From Mesorhizobium sp. CAU 1732 (lineage in GTDB: Bacteria > Pseudomonadota > Alphaproteobacteria > Rhizobiales > Rhizobiaceae), in the NCBI RefSeq assembly GCF_039888675.1, contig NZ_JBDQQR010000001.1:310001-374000 (forward strand): 64,000 nucleotides of DNA. Reading direction: 5' to 3'. Shown here one piece after another: positions 1-8,415 of this stretch. How positions within the stretch are numbered: position 1 is the stretch's first letter; every line of letters begins with the position of its first letter. Below the pieces are notes generated by a model, which saw only the letters and a program-made list of their open reading frames with translations, searched no databases and was not told the origin of the DNA. The position numbers were made by a program, and so were the translations under genes.

Positions 1-831
1 CTGTGCGCGGAAAGCGCGTTTCAGAAGCGTCTCGCGCGGCACATCGGCCGGCCATGCCTCAGCAAGGGCGCGGATGAGGGCGAGCAGCACAGGGCGCGTC
101 GCGAGTGGAATGATGGTCGTTCCCGCGCGCACGGCGTTTCGGCAGGCATCCACAATGAGCGTATCCGAGGCCAACAGCGTTTCAACCTCGTCGAGACGGA
201 ACGATCGCTCCGCGCCCCGCGTGATGAACCGCGCGGCCGGTGCTTCGAACGCTCTCATGGCCTGATCCGCCTCGGCCATGAGCGCTGGAATACGCGCCAT
301 CTCCGCTCCCTGCCTGGCTCGCTCCAGAGCGGCTCTGGCCGGACCTGTCCTGATGCGCCGCATGGCGATACCCGCCATGACCAACGCGTACCCGACCTGC
401 GAAGGGCGCGGCAGGATGCCGACATCCACTTCATCGAGCATCGCTTCTGCTTCATCGAGACGACCTATCAGGAGAAGGAACCGGGCTTCGAGATAGCCGG
501 CGTGTGCGGCGTTCGTGTGATCACCGCATGCCGTGAGCGTCGTCCGCGCTGCCGTGAGCATCTGCGAGGATCGGCCCAGATCACGCGAAACAAGCGCTAT
601 CTCGGCTTCGGCGACGACGCAGCGCGCACGCGCCATCGCTTCTTTGGGGCTGAATGCGTGTGCCGCGCTGCGCAGCAGCTCCCGGGCGCGCACGAGGTCG
701 CCAAGCTGCGCCATCGCGATGCCGCGCATGGCCAGCGCCGGGGCGTCATCGCGCAAAGCGACCCTTTTCAGCGCCGCCAGCGGGTCTCCGGCGGAAAGTG
801 CGCGCGCTGCGGCGGCAATCACCACGTCCAT
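1..831 (-). CDS. TPR-containing HTH-type regulatory protein, C-terminus cut by window edge
   Basis: An uninterrupted leftward frame runs from an ATG at 831 to the window edge (277 codons visible, no stop). The protein is Ala/Arg/Leu rich, with helical pairs spaced like tetratricopeptide repeats (ALAMRGIAMAQLGDLVRARE near residues 33-52, then ARCVVAEAEIAL, HAGYLEARFLLLIGRLDEAE). A region starting FRLDEVETLL near residue 216 could open a winged-helix part. Proteins of this build beside DUF899 genes are usually named helix-turn-helix domain-containing protein; that name is recalled from family context, and the DNA-binding part is not fully visible. It diverges from the 930 gene across a 98-base gap. 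Confidence 0.6.
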   Translation of the reverse strand, partial: MDVVIAAAARALSAGDPLAALKRVALRDDAPALAMRGIAMAQLGDLVRARELLRSAAHAFSPKEAMARARCVVAEAEIALVSRDLGRSSQMLTAARTTLTACGDHTNAAHAGYLEARFLLLIGRLDEAEAMLDEVDVGILPRPSQVGYALVMAGIAMRRIRTGPARAALERARQGAEMARIPALMAEADQAMRAFEAPAARFITRGAERSFRLDEVETLLASDTLIVDACRNAVRAGTTIIPLATRPVLLALIRALAEAWPADVPRETLLKRAFRAQ

Positions 832-876
832 TGCAATCCCGTCACACTTGTAACTCCCACCCGGCCCTCCACCGGG

Positions 877-893
877 GATAGGGTCTTCCTATC
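877..893. promoter_or_regulatory. Inverted repeat in divergent promoter region
   Basis: GATAGG, five bases, then CCTATC form a perfect 6+6 inverted repeat in the 98-base gap between two divergent genes. The position suits a regulator site controlling the 831 and 930 promoters. No known motif was recognised, and a repeat this short can arise by chance. Confidence 0.25.
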
Positions 894-929
894 ACAATCG
901 TTGGAACCGTATTCAGCGGAGGATCGGAC

Positions 930-1205
930 GTGACGAGATTTGCAGCAACAGGAACGGGCAATGCGTCGCTCACGCCGGCGGTCGATGTGACCGGCCGGCT
1001 TGGGTTTGCTGCAACCCCCATTTTCGCCCTGATGGCCGGGGTTTCTGCCGTCAGCGCGCCGGGCATGACCATGTGCTCCGTCGCTTCGCCTTTGGTGCCG
1101 ATCAACGACATGGTCCTGATGTACCTGCTGATGAGCGTCTTTCACCTGTCACCGTGGCTGAAGCTCCTCTCCCGACGGTTCGCAACATCCCATCACCCAA
1201 ACTGA
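930..1205 (+). CDS. Small two-helix membrane protein upstream of DUF899 gene
   Basis: 91-residue protein starting at GTG, preceded by GGAGG with a 7-base spacer. Residues about 22-45 (LGFAATPIFALMAGVSAVSA) and 55-75 (NDMVLMYLLMSVFHLSPWLK) look like two membrane helices, joined by a short MCSVASPLVP segment. It lies 12 bases before the DUF899 gene and is probably co-transcribed with it. No enzyme motif is visible. I recognise it only as a short hypothetical protein that accompanies DUF899 proteins in related bacteria; function unknown. Confidence 0.6.
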   Translation: MTRFAATGTGNASLTPAVDVTGRLGFAATPIFALMAGVSAVSAPGMTMCSVASPLVPINDMVLMYLLMSVFHLSPWLKLLSRRFATSHHPN

Positions 1206-1217
1206 AGGAGACTGACA

Positions 1218-1910
1218 ATGCAACACGCTGTTGTTTCACGCGATGACTGGCTGACCACCCGCCGGGACCTCCTGAAGGCGGAGAAGGAACTGACCCGTCT
1301 TCGTGACAAGGTCACCCGGCAGCGGCTCGCACTGCCATGGGTGCGGATCGACACGGAATACACGTTCGATACGCCGGATGGCCCGCGCACGCTGGCGGAT
1401 CTCTTCGACGGTCGATCGCAGCTTCTGGTGCAGCATTTCATGTTCGGGCCGGGATGGAAGCAAGGCTGTCCGAGTTGCTCCTACATGGCCGACCATACCG
1501 ACGGCATGAACATGCATCTGGCCAATCACGACGTCACCATGGTCGCCGTCTCGCGAGCCCCGCTTGTCGAGATCGAGCGCTTCCGCGGTCGCATGGGCTG
1601 GCAGTTCCGGTGGGTGTCCTCGAACGGCAGCTCGTTCAACTACGATTTCCGGGTCAGTTTCACGCCCGAGGAAGTCGCCAGCGGGCACATCGACTACAAT
1701 TTCGGCGAATGGCGGGAGACCGGCGAGGAATGGCCGGGCGTCAGCGCCTTCTTCAAGGATGAGGCTGGCGATGTCTTTCACACCTATTCCACGTTCGGCC
1801 GCGGCGTGGAGGTGATGATGGGAACCTACGCCATGCTCGATCTGACCCCGAAAGGTCGCAACGAGGCGGAGGGCATGGACTGGGTGCGCCACCACGATCG
1901 CTACGCGTAG
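1218..1910 (+). CDS. DUF899 family thioredoxin-like protein
   Basis: 230-residue protein with the marks of DUF899: an N-terminal helix rich in Lys/Arg/Glu (LLKAEKELTRLRDKV), a QHFMFGP segment near residue 75, a CPSCSYMAD motif near residues 86-94, and a WxxVSSNGSSFNYDF stretch near residue 130. The family adopts a thioredoxin-like fold; its biochemical role is not established. The CxxC at residues 86-89 is where a redox site would be expected. AAGGAGAC lies just before the ATG. The upstream membrane protein and the divergent regulator probably form its local control unit. Confidence 0.9.
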   Translation: MQHAVVSRDDWLTTRRDLLKAEKELTRLRDKVTRQRLALPWVRIDTEYTFDTPDGPRTLADLFDGRSQLLVQHFMFGPGWKQGCPSCSYMADHTDGMNMHLANHDVTMVAVSRAPLVEIERFRGRMGWQFRWVSSNGSSFNYDFRVSFTPEEVASGHIDYNFGEWRETGEEWPGVSAFFKDEAGDVFHTYSTFGRGVEVMMGTYAMLDLTPKGRNEAEGMDWVRHHDRYA

Positions 1911-1941
1911 ATCCCGGAGCGGGGGCCTGGAGACCGCTCGC

Positions 1942-3324
1942 TCAGCTTCTGCGCAAGAGGATCATCTTCTCCTGCGCCATGTCGCGCATCGTGTAGGGGA
2001 TGCCGCCCGTGCCATATCCGGATTCCTTACGGCCGGCGAACGGCATCCAGTCTGTTCGGAATGCTGTCGGATCGTTGATCATCACAGCCGAGGCATCGAG
2101 ACGATTGGCCGCCCGCATCGCGACATCGATATCCTGTGCGAAGACGCTGGCCTGGAAGGCCGTGGGCAGGGCGTTGGCCTGGCGAATGGCGTCGTCGAGA
2201 TTGCCGTAGCGATAGACGGCGACCACCGGTCCGAAAATCTCCAGCGTCGATATTTTCGCATCGGCAGCGGGGTCGAGCAGAACCGCCGGCTGCAGGGTCG
2301 TTTCGGAGAGGCGCTCCCCGCCGGTTGCCAGCGCAGCCCCTCCCTTGACCGCTTCCTCGATCCAATCCGCGACCCGGTCGGCCTCGCGCGGAAGGATTAG
2401 CGGCCCGACCTCCGTGTCCTTCAGGGTGGGATCGGCGGTACGCAGTGTCTCGACGCGGGCAATGAGCTTCTGCGTGAAATCGTCTGCTATACCCTCGTGA
2501 ACGAAGATGCGCTGTGTCGACACACAGACCTGCCCCGCATGGTAGTAGCCACCCTTGACGATCGGCTCGATGACCTTGGCGAGGTCGGCACTGTGATCGA
2601 CGATGGCTGGCGCCGCGCCACCATGCTCCAGCGCCGAGCGCGTGCCCGGGGCAAGCTTCGCATGCAGCGACCAGCCGACCCTGGCCGAGCCGATGAAGCT
2701 CAGGAAGGCGATGCGCCTGTCGGTCGCCAGTTTTTCGGCCAACTGGTTGTTTTCCGTGACGAAGCTCTGGCACCATGGCTCAGGCAGGCCCGCCTCGTGG
2801 ACCAGCGCCACGAAATCGAGGCAGGACAGCGGTGTCGTGACCGCCGGCTTGACGATGACCGGGCATCCGACCGCGATGGCCGGCGCGACCTGATGGACGA
2901 TCAGGTTCAGCGGGTGGTTGAAGGCGGAGATTGCCGCGACGATGCCGATCGGCTCCTTCGTGGTAAAGGCCCAGCGGTTCTCCGCCGCCGCCGACAGTCC
3001 CATCGGGATTTCCCGACCGGCGAAATGACGCAGTTCGTCGGCGGCGTTGTGGACGCCGTCGATGGCGCGGTTGGTCTCGATGATCGCGTCAGGCAGCGGC
3101 TTGCCGCCCTCGCGCGCGATCTGCATGGCGAGATGATCACGCTCGCGTTCCATCAGCGCGGCCAGCTTGCGCAGGATGGCAATGCGCTGGTGAGGTTTCA
3201 GCCAGCCCTCGCGATCCTTGAAGGCATGCTCGGCGGCTTGCAGCTTGCGCTCCAGCGCGGCTGCATCGTCCGTCTCGATCTCCGCGATGGGGGCGCGATC
3301 GAACGCCTGCACGACCTCTAGCAT
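1942..3324 (-). CDS. NAD(P)-dependent aldehyde dehydrogenase family protein
   Basis: 460-residue aldehyde dehydrogenase superfamily member, which would oxidise an aldehyde to an acid or CoA ester. Visible landmarks are AFNHP (Asn near 136), VIVKPA (160), FIGSARVG (near 210), EHGG with the general-base Glu near 233, and GQVCVSTQR with the nucleophilic Cys near 267. The usual LELGG reads ALEHGG here, a small departure. It starts 18 bases after the acetolactate synthase-like gene stops, with AGGA before the ATG, so the two form an operon. Substrate unknown; a small aldehyde linked to the ThDP enzyme's product or substrate is plausible. Confidence 0.9.
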   Translation of the reverse strand: MLEVVQAFDRAPIAEIETDDAAALERKLQAAEHAFKDREGWLKPHQRIAILRKLAALMERERDHLAMQIAREGGKPLPDAIIETNRAIDGVHNAADELRHFAGREIPMGLSAAAENRWAFTTKEPIGIVAAISAFNHPLNLIVHQVAPAIAVGCPVIVKPAVTTPLSCLDFVALVHEAGLPEPWCQSFVTENNQLAEKLATDRRIAFLSFIGSARVGWSLHAKLAPGTRSALEHGGAAPAIVDHSADLAKVIEPIVKGGYYHAGQVCVSTQRIFVHEGIADDFTQKLIARVETLRTADPTLKDTEVGPLILPREADRVADWIEEAVKGGAALATGGERLSETTLQPAVLLDPAADAKISTLEIFGPVVAVYRYGNLDDAIRQANALPTAFQASVFAQDIDVAMRAANRLDASAVMINDPTAFRTDWMPFAGRKESGYGTGGIPYTMRDMAQEKMILLRRS

Positions 3325-3342
3325 TGTCGATCTTCCTGCATT

Positions 3343-4998
3343 TCAAGCACACTCCACATCCGGCGTGCGGTTGCGCAGTTCATCGACGAGCACGCGGGTA
3401 TTTTCAGAATAGTCGATCGGCACATCGACCAGATGGACCCCGCCACCGGCGAAGGCGGCTTCGAGCGTCGGCACGAGATCCTCGACGGCGGTCACCCGCG
3501 ACCCCTTTGCGCCATACGCCTCGGCATACCGCACGAAATCGGGATTGCCAAAACTCATGCCAAAGTCCGGGAAGCCGTCCACCGCCTGCTTCCAGCGGAT
3601 CATGCCGTAGGCGCGATCGTTCAGGATGAGCACGACGAGGTTCAGCCCGAGCCTCACCGCCGTTTCCATTTCCTGCGAGTTCATCATGAAGCCGCCATCG
3701 CCGCACACCGCCATGACCCTGCGGTTGGGATGAAGCATCGCCGCCATCATCGCCGAGGGCAGACCGGCGCCCATCGTGGCGAGCGCATTGTCGAGCAGCA
3801 GCGTGTTGGCGACATGGGTGCGATAGTTGCGCGCGAACCAGATCTTGTACATGCCGTTGTCGAGGCAGACGATACCGTCTTCGGGCACCACCTTGCGGAC
3901 ATCGTGGACAAGGCGCTGAGGCGTGACCGGGAAACGGTCTTCCTCTGCACGATCGTTGATGCGGGCGAGAATTTTCTGGCGCAGTTCGAGCATGCCTTCG
4001 TCGGGAGACAGGCGGCCTTCAAGACGTTCGCCAAGCGCTTCGACAGAAGCCGCTATGTCGCCGATCACTTCGATATCCGGGTGATAGACCTGTTCGATCG
4101 TCGCGGATTGGTAGGCGACATGGATGACCTTTGGCCCGCCCGCACTTTTCATGAGGAATGGCGGCTTCTCGACCGTGTCGTGGCCGATGGCGACGATCAG
4201 GTCGGCGCGCTCGACAGCCTCGTGGACATAGTCGCCCTCAGAGAGCGCGGCTGTTCCCATATAGAGATTGGAGCCCCCGGTGACCGCCCCCTTGCCCATC
4301 TGCGTGTTGAAGAAGGGCAAGCGGGTGCGCGATATGAAAGTCGACAGCGGTTCAACCAGCGAAGGCCGGCTGCCCGCCGCGCCGATCATCACGAGCGGAC
4401 GTTTGGCGGCACGTATATGTTCCGCAGCGATATCGAGCGCGGTGGCTTGGGCAACCGGGCGTTCAAGGGCGTGGCGGGCAATGACGGAAGCGTTCGCGAC
4501 CTCCTCGGCCGCCACGTCCTCCGGCAGTTCGAGATGCACGGGCCCCGGCCGCTCTTCCATCGCAACCCTGAAGGCATCCCGCACCGTCGCGGGGATGGCG
4601 GCCGCGCTGACGATCTGCCGCGTCATTTTGGTGAGCGGCTTCATCGAGGCGACGATATCGACGATCTGGAAGCGGGCCTGCTTGGCGCTCATCACGGGCT
4701 TCTGGCCGGTGATGAGGATCATCGGCATGGCACCGAGATGGGCATAGGCCGCACCGGTCGAGAAATTCAGCGCGCCGGGGCCGAGCGTTGCGAGGCAGAC
4801 ACCGGGCCTGCCTGTAAGCCGCCCATGCGTCGCGGCCATGAAGGCGGCGGCCTGCTCATGACGCGTCAGGATCAGTTTGATGCTCGAGGTTCGCAGCGAC
4901 TCCAGCACATCGAGGTTTTCCTCGCCCGGAACGCCGAAGATGCGGTCCACGCCTTCGTTTTCCAGCGCGGCGACGAACAGATCGGACCCCTTTGGCAT
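3343..4998 (-). CDS. Acetolactate synthase large-subunit-like ThDP enzyme
   Basis: 551-residue thiamine diphosphate enzyme. N-terminal pyrimidine-binding domain: FGVPGEENLDV, then RHEQAAAFMA with the activating Glu near residue 49. A central domain follows. The C-terminal domain has the ThDP-binding GDGGFMMNSQE...LNDRAYG motif near 430-465. The start is set by AAGGAGGG before the ATG at 4998; an upstream ATG gives nine extra residues without a good ribosome site. No regulatory small subunit is adjacent, so a catabolic or specialised role is more likely than valine/isoleucine synthesis. It is followed by an aldehyde dehydrogenase. Other ThDP decarboxylase activities cannot be excluded. Confidence 0.85.
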   Translation of the reverse strand: MPKGSDLFVAALENEGVDRIFGVPGEENLDVLESLRTSSIKLILTRHEQAAAFMAATHGRLTGRPGVCLATLGPGALNFSTGAAYAHLGAMPMILITGQKPVMSAKQARFQIVDIVASMKPLTKMTRQIVSAAAIPATVRDAFRVAMEERPGPVHLELPEDVAAEEVANASVIARHALERPVAQATALDIAAEHIRAAKRPLVMIGAAGSRPSLVEPLSTFISRTRLPFFNTQMGKGAVTGGSNLYMGTAALSEGDYVHEAVERADLIVAIGHDTVEKPPFLMKSAGGPKVIHVAYQSATIEQVYHPDIEVIGDIAASVEALGERLEGRLSPDEGMLELRQKILARINDRAEEDRFPVTPQRLVHDVRKVVPEDGIVCLDNGMYKIWFARNYRTHVANTLLLDNALATMGAGLPSAMMAAMLHPNRRVMAVCGDGGFMMNSQEMETAVRLGLNLVVLILNDRAYGMIRWKQAVDGFPDFGMSFGNPDFVRYAEAYGAKGSRVTAVEDLVPTLEAAFAGGGVHLVDVPIDYSENTRVLVDELRNRTPDVECA

Positions 4999-5107
4999 AG
5001 TTTCACCCTCCTTGGTGGTAAGCATGAGAGACGTTCATGGCGATCATGCACGGAGAAGTGCCGTTGTCGCAAATCGACCCCTCGGGATAGCCCTGCTGAC
5101 GAGGCAC

Positions 5108-6148
5108 TCAGTGCATCGACGATGCCGCCCGCACGATTGGCGCGACCTCAGTGCCCAAAAGTTCGATGGAACGCTTCATCGCGGCCGTCTCGAGAGAGGC
5201 GGTGCTCATCTGGAAGGTGATGCGCGAGACGCCGCCAAGTGCCTCGCTGGCACGCAGCATCTTGGCGGCGACCGTTGCCGGGGCGCCGATCAGGAACGCG
5301 CCCTCGGGGCTGGCCATGGCTTCGAACTGCTGACGCGTCGGCGCAGGCCAGCCGCGTTCGCGCCCGATCGTCCCTGTCAGATGCGCCCAGCCGGGAAAGA
5401 AGGCATCGTTGGCCGCCGCATCCGTCTCGCCGACGAAACCCATCGCGTGAACGCCGACCGTCAGTTTCTCCGGGCCGTGCCCGGCTTTCCTGCCGGCTTC
5501 GCGATAGAGATCGACGAGCGGACGAAAACGCTCGAACGTACCGCCGATGATGGCGACCATCAGCGGAAGGCCCAGCTCGCCGGCGCGCGCGAAGGATTGC
5601 GGTGTGCCGCCGACGCCTACCCACAACGGCAATCGCGACTGATGGGGGCGCGGAAAGACACCCTCTCCGTGGAGCGCCGCACGATAACGCCCGTACCAGG
5701 TGATGTTGGTCGTCTCGCCAAGCTTGAGGAACAGATCGAGCTTTTCAGCGAAAAGGTCGTCATAGGCCCTTGTATCGAGGCCGAACAGCGGAAAAGCCTC
5801 GCCGAACGAGCCCCGGCCGACGACGATCTCGGCGCGCCCCCTGGCGATCAGGTCGAGGGTTGCGAACTCCTGGAAGACCCGCACCGGGTCTGCAGCACTC
5901 AGCACCGTGACCGCGCTCGTCAATCGGATCCGGCTGGTGCGCGCCGCTGCCGCGGCCAGAATGATCGCAGGCGCGGAATCGAGGAATTCGGCGCGGTGGT
6001 GCTCACCGATACCGAAGACGTCTAGTCCGACGCGGTCGGCAACCTCGACTTCCTCCAGCAGATCGGCCATTCGGTCCGTGGCCGAAGGCAGCTTCCCCGT
6101 CGCTGGATCGGGCAAAATGGCGGCAAAGCTGTCGATACCGATTTCCAT
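5108..6148 (-). CDS. LLM class flavin-dependent oxidoreductase
   Basis: 346-residue luciferase-like monooxygenase family protein with a TIM-barrel fold expected to use FMN. Visible: EIGIDSFAA at the N-terminus, GIGEHHRAEF near residue 47, RIRLTSAVTVLSAADPVRVFQ near 72-92, and the family GRAEIVVGRGS segment near 105. The start at 6148 is preferred because AAGGACCACCT directly precedes it; a start 16 residues upstream lacks this. It precedes the acetolactate synthase-like gene by 109 bases and diverges from a LysR regulator, which may control it. Substrate unknown. Confidence 0.88.
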   Translation of the reverse strand: MEIGIDSFAAILPDPATGKLPSATDRMADLLEEVEVADRVGLDVFGIGEHHRAEFLDSAPAIILAAAAARTSRIRLTSAVTVLSAADPVRVFQEFATLDLIARGRAEIVVGRGSFGEAFPLFGLDTRAYDDLFAEKLDLFLKLGETTNITWYGRYRAALHGEGVFPRPHQSRLPLWVGVGGTPQSFARAGELGLPLMVAIIGGTFERFRPLVDLYREAGRKAGHGPEKLTVGVHAMGFVGETDAAANDAFFPGWAHLTGTIGRERGWPAPTRQQFEAMASPEGAFLIGAPATVAAKMLRASEALGGVSRITFQMSTASLETAAMKRSIELLGTEVAPIVRAASSMH

Positions 6149-6330
6149 AGGTGGTCCTTGCAGGGTCTCTTTTGTGACGACGGCCTGTACTGGCACTCCC
6201 GCTCAGGGATTTGCAGGAAGACATCCGCCGCCGGCCGCGTCGTCTCGGGAGCGCGGAGAGTGTCATTCCTGTTCGGGATACGGTAGGGCTTTTGGGCGCC
6301 CAGCTGTGTCGCGAAACCAGGAACGCCGGA

Positions 6331-7224
6331 ATGGACATCGAAGACCTTCAGACATTCGTGGAAGTTGCCGATGCCGGCGGCGTTTCGGCGGCCGCGCGCC
6401 GGCTCGGGGTCTCCAAATCGATCGTCAGCCGGCGGCTTTTCCGCCTTGAAGCCGAACTTGGCGTCCAACTCCTTGCACGAACCACTCGTGGTGCCGCTCT
6501 TACCGAAGCAGGCGTCACGTTTAGGGATCACGCGGCCAGGGTCAGCGCAGAGATCGATTCGGCCAGGGATGCCATCCAGCCGACGGGCGACCTTAGCGGC
6601 CGCTTACGCGTCGCGATGCCGCTTACTTTCGGTCCAACGCACTTCGCGCCCGTACTGGCGATCATGGCGCGGCGCCACCCCAAGCTCCAGATCCATTCCT
6701 CCTACAGTGACCGCTTCGTCGATCTCATTGCGGAGGGCTTCGATTGTGCGATCCGGGTCGGCTTTCTCCAGGACTCCAATCTCATCGCCAGACGCGTCGG
6801 TGCGACCCACGGAAAGCTGGTCGCAAGTCCCGACTATGTACAAGCGCACGGTTCCCCGGAGGCTCCCGAGGAAATCACCGCCCATCAGGCTCTCATGCAA
6901 GGCACCGAGCCATGGCTGTTCATGGATGGCGACTATGTCATCAGCGTGAACCCGCAAGGACGCTTCAAGGCCGACAACGCCGCAGCCCTTGCAACTGCCG
7001 CCGCTGCGGGGCTTGGAATTGCCCGGCTCCCCGATTGCGTCACCAACGACTATGTTGCTTCCGGCGCGCTCGTTCCGATCATGACCCGTTACCCGCCACC
7101 TTCCGCAGGCGTGTATGTCATCCGCCCGCCAGGTCAGCATCCTTCACGGAAGGTGCGGGTTCTCACCGAGCTCATGATCGAGTGCCTCGCTGAAGACTCG
7201 CGCCTCGAGGGGATCGATCGCTAA
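6331..7224 (+). CDS. LysR family transcriptional regulator
   Basis: 297-residue LysR-type protein. The N-terminal winged helix-turn-helix (DIEDLQTFVEVADAGGVSAA, then RRLGVSKSIVSRRLFRLE) covers residues 1-60, and the effector-binding domain starts near residue 90 (GRLRVAMPLTFG). The chosen ATG opens the conserved first helix; the longer reading adds 40 unrelated residues. It diverges from the LLM oxidoreductase operon across 182 bases and precedes a pirin gene. LysR/pirin neighbours are frequent in Proteobacteria, where such regulators often answer redox or electrophile signals. The inducer here is unknown. Confidence 0.9.
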   Translation: MDIEDLQTFVEVADAGGVSAAARRLGVSKSIVSRRLFRLEAELGVQLLARTTRGAALTEAGVTFRDHAARVSAEIDSARDAIQPTGDLSGRLRVAMPLTFGPTHFAPVLAIMARRHPKLQIHSSYSDRFVDLIAEGFDCAIRVGFLQDSNLIARRVGATHGKLVASPDYVQAHGSPEAPEEITAHQALMQGTEPWLFMDGDYVISVNPQGRFKADNAAALATAAAAGLGIARLPDCVTNDYVASGALVPIMTRYPPPSAGVYVIRPPGQHPSRKVRVLTELMIECLAEDSRLEGIDR

Positions 7225-7298
7225 CGGGGCGGTAGTTCCACTTTGCGCGACACAGTTGCGCGGATTGCAGGCCTAGCTCCGATGCTCAAACAAAGAGA

Positions 7299-7340
7299 TA
7301 GATCGCCACTTATGCGTCCGTCAGGATGCACGGCGATCTA
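7299..7340 (+). promoter_or_regulatory. Stable nested hairpin in the leader of the pirin gene
   Basis: TAGATCGCC at 7299-7307 pairs perfectly with GGCGATCTA at 7332-7340. Inside, GCGTCC (7314-7319) pairs with GGATGC (7324-7329, one G-T) around a GTCA loop. The structure ends 41 bases before the pirin ATG. No U-run follows, so it looks like a structured 5' leader or protein operator rather than a classical terminator. It could also act as a weak LysR gene terminator. Confidence 0.45.
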
Positions 7341-7381
7341 GGTAAGCTCGGAAAACGGGCTGACAGGAGAGGATAAGCTGC

Positions 7382-8317
7382 ATGAGTTGGAACCCCGCAA
7401 TCGAACCGGGCTGTCCCGATGACGTCGGCATCGACGCGATCGAAACCCTCATCGTTCCGCGTTCTCGTGACCTCGGCGGCTTCGAGGTCCGCCGCGCCTT
7501 GCCGGCGCCGAAGCGGCAGATGGTCGGGCCGTTCATTTTCTTCGACCAGGCGGGACCGGCCGAATTGCTGACCGGCCAGGGCATCGATGTCCGCCCGCAC
7601 CCGCATATCGGCCTCGGCACTGTCACCTACCTCTATCGCGGCGACTTCCATCACCGCGACAGCACGGGCGCCGATCAGATCATTCGCCCCGGCGCGCTGA
7701 ACTGGATGGTCGCCGGACGCGGTGTCACCCATTCGGAGCGTACCTCCGTGGCTGCCCGAAGCGGTCCGAACAGCCTGTTCGGAATCCAGACATGGCTGGC
7801 GCTGCCCGATACCCATGAGGATATGGCACCCAGCTTCGAGCATCACGGCAAGGAGACGCTGCCGATGATCGAGGATCATGGCGTATCGGTTCGGCTGATC
7901 CTCGGCAGTGCCTACGGCAAGGTCGCGCCCGCGCAGATGCTTTCCGAGACGTTCTATGCCGATGTAAAGCTTGAACCAGGAAGCCGGCTGCCGATGCCGG
8001 ACGATCACGAGGACCGGGGCATCTACATCGTCGAGGGATCGATCTCGGTTGCCGGCCAGGACTTTGAGCCCGGTCAGATGATGGTCTTCCGTCCCGGCGA
8101 CAGGATCACGGTTGCGGCAGGCAGCCAGGGCGCGCGGCTGATGATCCTCGGCGGCGCAACGCTCAATGGGCCGCGCTATATCTGGTGGAACTTCGTCGCC
8201 TCATCCCAGGAGCGCATCGAGCTCGCCAAGGCCGAATGGCGCGCGGAGAATTGGGGCAAGGGACGCTTCGATCTCCCGGCAGATGATCGGGACGAGCACA
8301 TCCCGCTTCCGGACTGA
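7382..8317 (+). CDS. Pirin family protein
   Basis: 311-residue bicupin of the pirin family. The N-terminal cupin holds the metal ligands: RPHPHIGLGTVTY with two His near residues 64-66, a further His in DFHHRDSTG, and GRGVTHSER near residue 115 with another His and Glu. The C-terminal cupin (EDRGIYIVEGSISVAGQDFEPGQ) starts near 215. Bacterial pirins bind iron or similar metals and some act as quercetin dioxygenases. GGAGAGGATAAG lies before the ATG. The preceding LysR gene and the hairpin leader suggest regulated expression. Confidence 0.9.
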   Translation: MSWNPAIEPGCPDDVGIDAIETLIVPRSRDLGGFEVRRALPAPKRQMVGPFIFFDQAGPAELLTGQGIDVRPHPHIGLGTVTYLYRGDFHHRDSTGADQIIRPGALNWMVAGRGVTHSERTSVAARSGPNSLFGIQTWLALPDTHEDMAPSFEHHGKETLPMIEDHGVSVRLILGSAYGKVAPAQMLSETFYADVKLEPGSRLPMPDDHEDRGIYIVEGSISVAGQDFEPGQMMVFRPGDRITVAAGSQGARLMILGGATLNGPRYIWWNFVASSQERIELAKAEWRAENWGKGRFDLPADDRDEHIPLPD

Positions 8318-8415
8318 ACGTGCCGACTGGCTGATTGCCGGGGACGCGGCTCAAGCGAGCGCGGGGCGAAACGAACGGCAGGCTTTGTCGTGCAAAGTTT
8401 GGATGGAGACACGCA

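Noticed and set aside
3433..5220. 595-codon rightward frame opposite the acetolactate synthase-like gene
   Set aside because: The opposite strand carries all ThDP enzyme motifs and a good ribosome site; this frame has neither.
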